From an uncultured Clostridia bacterium (GTDB lineage Bacteria > Bacillota > Clostridia > TANB77 > CAG-508), in the NCBI GenBank assembly GCA_934162925.1, contig CAKPJR010000061.1, positions 1 through 6,697 of the forward strand: 6,697 nucleotides of DNA, given 5' to 3'. Shown here one piece after another: positions 4,940-6,697 of the stretch. The notes under the pieces are model-generated. The model had not been told where the DNA came from. It did not search any database and saw only the letters and a program-made list of their open reading frames with translations. Both the position numbers and the translations under genes were made by a program. Each line of letters opens with the position of its first letter. The stretch's first letter is position 1.

Positions 4940-6091
4940 CTATCCAAATATTCCTCTTTTCTTTATTGGTGGTTGTTCATTCATAGTTTTTGCAAGCTGA
5001 TTTAATAAGTTTCTTTGCTCTGCTGTTAATCTCTTTGGGGTTTGAACTACAACAGTGAATATATAGTCCCCATTCCAATTTCCATTTACTGCTTTAAATC
5101 CTTTTCCTCTTATAGAAAATTTAGTTCCTGTCTGTGTTCCTTCTGGAATTCTATATATTTCCTCTTTTCCATCTACCATCGGAATCTTTAAATCTGCTCC
5201 AAGAGTAGCTTGTGTAAATGTGATTGGTATTTGGCAAATTACATTGTCTCCATTACGAGAAAATACACTGTGTCTTTTTATATTTACAACTATGTATAAA
5301 TCTCCTTTTGGACCACCTTTTTCTCCTGGTTCTCCTTCTCCTCTTAATACTACTGTCTGATTATCTGAAATCCCAGCTGGTATTTTTACTTTTATTTTGA
5401 CTGGTTTCCTTATTTTTCCTTTGCCTTTACATTCAGTACATTTTTCTTGAATTACTTTTCCTTCTCCATTACAATTAGGACAAGTTTTTGTTGTTTGCAT
5501 TTGTCCAAGTATTGTAGAAACAGTCTGTCTTATTGTTCCTGTTCCATTACATGCCTTACAAGTTTCTACTTTAGTTCCTGGTTTTGCTTTGTTTCCATGA
5601 CATGTTGGACATTCTTCATCTCTATTAATTGCTATTTCTTTTTCTACTCCCAAATAAGATTCTTCAAATGTTATATTCATACTGTATTTTAAATCTCTTC
5701 CTTTTTTAGGGCCATTTTTAGTTCTAGAAGTTCTTCCACCAAAGCCTCCTCCAAAGAATGATGAAAATATATCTCCTAAATCTCCAAAATCAGAAAAGCC
5801 ATCAAATCCTGATGTAGAATATGAATAATATCCGCCTCCTGGGTTTCCTCCTCCAAAGCCTTGTGGTCCATCTGGTCCAAATTGGTCATACATTTTTCTT
5901 TTCTGCGGATTAGATAATGTCTCATATGCTTCTGACACTTCTTTAAATTTTTCTTCTGCTTCTTTTTTATTATCTGGATTTGCATCAGGGTGATATTTTT
6001 TTGCTAATTTTCTATATGCTTTTTTTAGTTCTTCATCTGTTGCTGTTTTCTCTACACCTAAAATTTCATAAAAGTCTCTTTTATTTGCCAT
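4940..6091 (-). CDS. dnaJ: Chaperone protein DnaJ (Hsp40), class I
   Basis: Cytoplasmic co-chaperone that delivers unfolded clients to DnaK and stimulates its ATPase. The 383-residue length is normal for the family. Domains in order: J-domain about 5-70 with the HPD motif at 34-36; Gly/Phe-rich linker about 72-120 (FGPDGPQGFGGG and SSFFGGGFGG); and four CxxCxGxG-type zinc-binding repeats with Cys pairs at 161/164, 178/181, 204/207 and 218/221. The first repeat is slightly degenerate (CPTCHGNK). Then come the C-terminal substrate-binding beta domains from about 230, including IPAGISDNQTVVLRGEGEPG and GDLYIVVNIKRH. The start is supported by GAGGAGG at 6103-6109, 11 nt upstream of ATG. The gap to dnaK carries a hairpin and the 3' side is followed by a 163-nt gap, so dnaJ looks like a separable unit. 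No CIRCE element was seen before it. Confidence 0.97.
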   Translation of the reverse strand: MANKRDFYEILGVEKTATDEELKKAYRKLAKKYHPDANPDNKKEAEEKFKEVSEAYETLSNPQKRKMYDQFGPDGPQGFGGGNPGGGYYSYSTSGFDGFSDFGDLGDIFSSFFGGGFGGRTSRTKNGPKKGRDLKYSMNITFEESYLGVEKEIAINRDEECPTCHGNKAKPGTKVETCKACNGTGTIRQTVSTILGQMQTTKTCPNCNGEGKVIQEKCTECKGKGKIRKPVKIKVKIPAGISDNQTVVLRGEGEPGEKGGPKGDLYIVVNIKRHSVFSRNGDNVICQIPITFTQATLGADLKIPMVDGKEEIYRIPEGTQTGTKFSIRGKGFKAVNGNWNGDYIFTVVVQTPKRLTAEQRNLLNQLAKTMNEQPPIKKRGIFG

Positions 6092-6160
6092 TTTTTTAAA
6101 TGCCTCCTCGTTTTTTAATTGTTTCTATAATAATCTAATTATTACACAAATAATTAAAAA

Positions 6161-6184
6161 TGTAGGGGCGTATTGCATACGCCC
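6161..6184 (+). repeat. GC-rich palindromic repeat, copy D (opposite orientation)
   Basis: Reads TGTAGGGGCGTATTGCATAC and then GCCC on the plus strand. It is the exact reverse complement of copy E at 6203-6226 and the only copy in this window with the TGTAGGGG end first on the plus strand. Arms 6166-6173 and 6177-6184 pair perfectly. Confidence 0.8.
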
Positions 6185-6202
6185 TAAAATAATTTTGTAG
6201 GA

Positions 6203-6226
6203 GGGCGTATGCAATACGCCCCTACA
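6203..6226 (-). repeat. GC-rich palindromic repeat, copy E
   Basis: Contains GGGCGTATGCAATACGCCC (8-bp arms, 3-nt centre) followed by CTACA on the plus strand; the minus strand reads TGTAGGGGCGTATTGCATAC and onward. It is identical in core to the copies at 178-200 and 6161-6184. It stands out by GC content from the AT-rich gap around it. The minus-strand sequence just before the core (TGTAGGA at 6196-6202 on the plus strand) makes the copy nearly symmetrical over about 31 nt. Confidence 0.8.
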
Positions 6227-6247
6227 ATATGCGTTCATACATAAAAA

Positions 6248-6697
6248 CTATTTGTTGTCTCCGTTATCTTCTACCTTATAATCTGCATCATAAACATTTC
6301 CATTATTATCTGTTCCAACACCTGTTGCATTTTGTCCTTCTGCTCCAGCTGCATTTGCTCCATTTGCTGCTGCATTTTGTTTATATAATTGTTCTGATAT
6401 TTGATAGAATACAGTTGTTAATTTTTCTGTTGCTTCTTTAATTGTATCAACATTATTTGTTTCTAATGCTTTTTTAACATTTTCTATTTCTGCTTCTACT
6501 TTTGCTTTTTCTTCGCCACTTATTTTATCTCCTAATTCATCTAAAGTTTTTTGGCTACTATATACTAAACTTTCAGCATTATTTTTAACTTCAACTTCTT
6601 CTTTTCTCTTTTTATCTTCGCTTGCATGTGCTTCTGCATCTTTAACAGCTTTTTGAATATCATCTTCTGAAAGGTTTGTGCTTGCTGTTATAGAAAC
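6248..6697 (-). CDS. dnaK: Chaperone protein DnaK (Hsp70), C-terminal part only
   Basis: This is the 3' end of a gene that runs off the right edge of the window; 149 residues and a TAG stop are visible. DnaK is the cytoplasmic Hsp70 ATPase that binds exposed hydrophobic peptides and works with DnaJ and GrpE. The visible part starts at the end of the substrate-binding beta domain (VSITASTNLSEDDI, compare ITIKASSGLNEDEI in E. coli). It continues through the charged helical lid (residues about 11-107 of the fragment, with AEAHASEDKKRKEEVE and LVYSSQKTLDELGDKI) and a low-complexity Ala/Gly/Asn tail (about 108-133). It ends in an acidic tail, DADYKVEDNGDNK. The ATPase domain is outside the window. 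dnaJ follows after a 156-nt gap containing a long hairpin, so dnaJ may be partly uncoupled from dnaK. Family identity is secure from the lid and tail. Confidence 0.96.
   Translation of the reverse strand, partial: VSITASTNLSEDDIQKAVKDAEAHASEDKKRKEEVEVKNNAESLVYSSQKTLDELGDKISGEEKAKVEAEIENVKKALETNNVDTIKEATEKLTTVFYQISEQLYKQNAAANGANAAGAEGQNATGVGTDNNGNVYDADYKVEDNGDNK

Larger units (their letters stand above)
6156..6226 (-). terminator. Long hairpin plus U-tract between dnaK and dnaJ
   Basis: Positions 6161-6184 and 6203-6226 are perfect 24-bp inverted repeats separated by an 18-nt AT-rich spacer. Read on the minus strand (dnaK direction), the hairpin is followed at once by five U (6160-6156) and further AU-rich sequence. 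This has the form of an intrinsic terminator placed 22 nt after the dnaK stop. Each arm is itself a copy of a palindromic repeat, so two small hairpins could form instead of one long one. Whether it stops, attenuates or merely stabilises the dnaK transcript is inference. Confidence 0.55.

Noticed and set aside
5447..5985. Open frames overlapping dnaJ on both strands
   Set aside because: They lie wholly inside the secure dnaJ gene in other frames and show no family features.
178..6226. Repeated GGGCGTATGCAATACGCCC units considered as a CRISPR array
   Set aside because: The copies are scattered in different gaps and orientations, without regular spacers and without cas genes.
6092..6247. CIRCE/HrcA operator before dnaJ
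   Set aside because: The TTAGCACTC-N9-GAGTGCTAA inverted repeat is not present; that site would be expected upstream of hrcA/grpE/dnaK, outside the window.
6229..6441. Plus-strand open frame opposite the dnaK end
   Set aside because: The minus strand there encodes the clear DnaK lid and tail; the plus frame is a Leu/His-rich shadow.

Overview
The window is a very AT-rich stretch of bacterial chromosome in which every supported gene lies on the minus strand. It reads right to left as dnaK (3' end only), dnaJ, a Thg1-like gene, rsmE, an AT-hook membrane protein gene, yicC/yloC, remA, rpoZ and gmk. RemA (DUF370), strong AGGAGG-type ribosome binding sites, low GC and the yicC-remA-gmk-rpoZ neighbourhood all point to a low-GC member of the Bacillota, most likely a Clostridia-like anaerobe. 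The species cannot be named from this sequence.

Right third (4940-6697): the end of DnaK and a complete zinc-finger DnaJ form the Hsp70 chaperone pair. The gap between them carries two oppositely oriented copies of a short GC-rich palindromic repeat. Together they can fold into a long hairpin followed by a U-tract, which would make the dnaK-dnaJ junction a terminator or attenuator.

Middle (2313-4770): in many Bacillota dnaJ is followed by prmA and then rsmE. Here the middle position holds a different gene, whose product looks like a divergent member of the Thg1 / Thg1-like 3'-5' nucleotide-adding enzymes. It is followed, tightly coupled, by the 16S rRNA m3U1498 methyltransferase RsmE. Next comes an unrecognised protein with four predicted membrane segments and a long charged tail carrying three AT-hook motifs (RGRP cores). 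Its last bases overlap the start of yicC, so the heat-shock/ribosome-modification group and the yicC-remA group are physically joined.

Left third (274-2320): yicC (endoribonuclease family), remA (DNA-binding regulator), rpoZ (RNA polymerase omega) and gmk (guanylate kinase). The last two are swapped relative to the common gmk-rpoZ order and overlap by 7 nt. The run ends at a 22-bp hairpin directly after gmk.

Left edge (1-220): no intact gene. It holds two repeat copies and a reading frame open apart from one TGA that may be a decayed gene fragment. The GC-rich palindromic repeats (five copies or variants) are confined to intergenic gaps and stand out strongly from the AT-rich background. The most interesting items are the Thg1-like gene in the usual prmA slot, the AT-hook membrane protein, and the palindromic repeat family.
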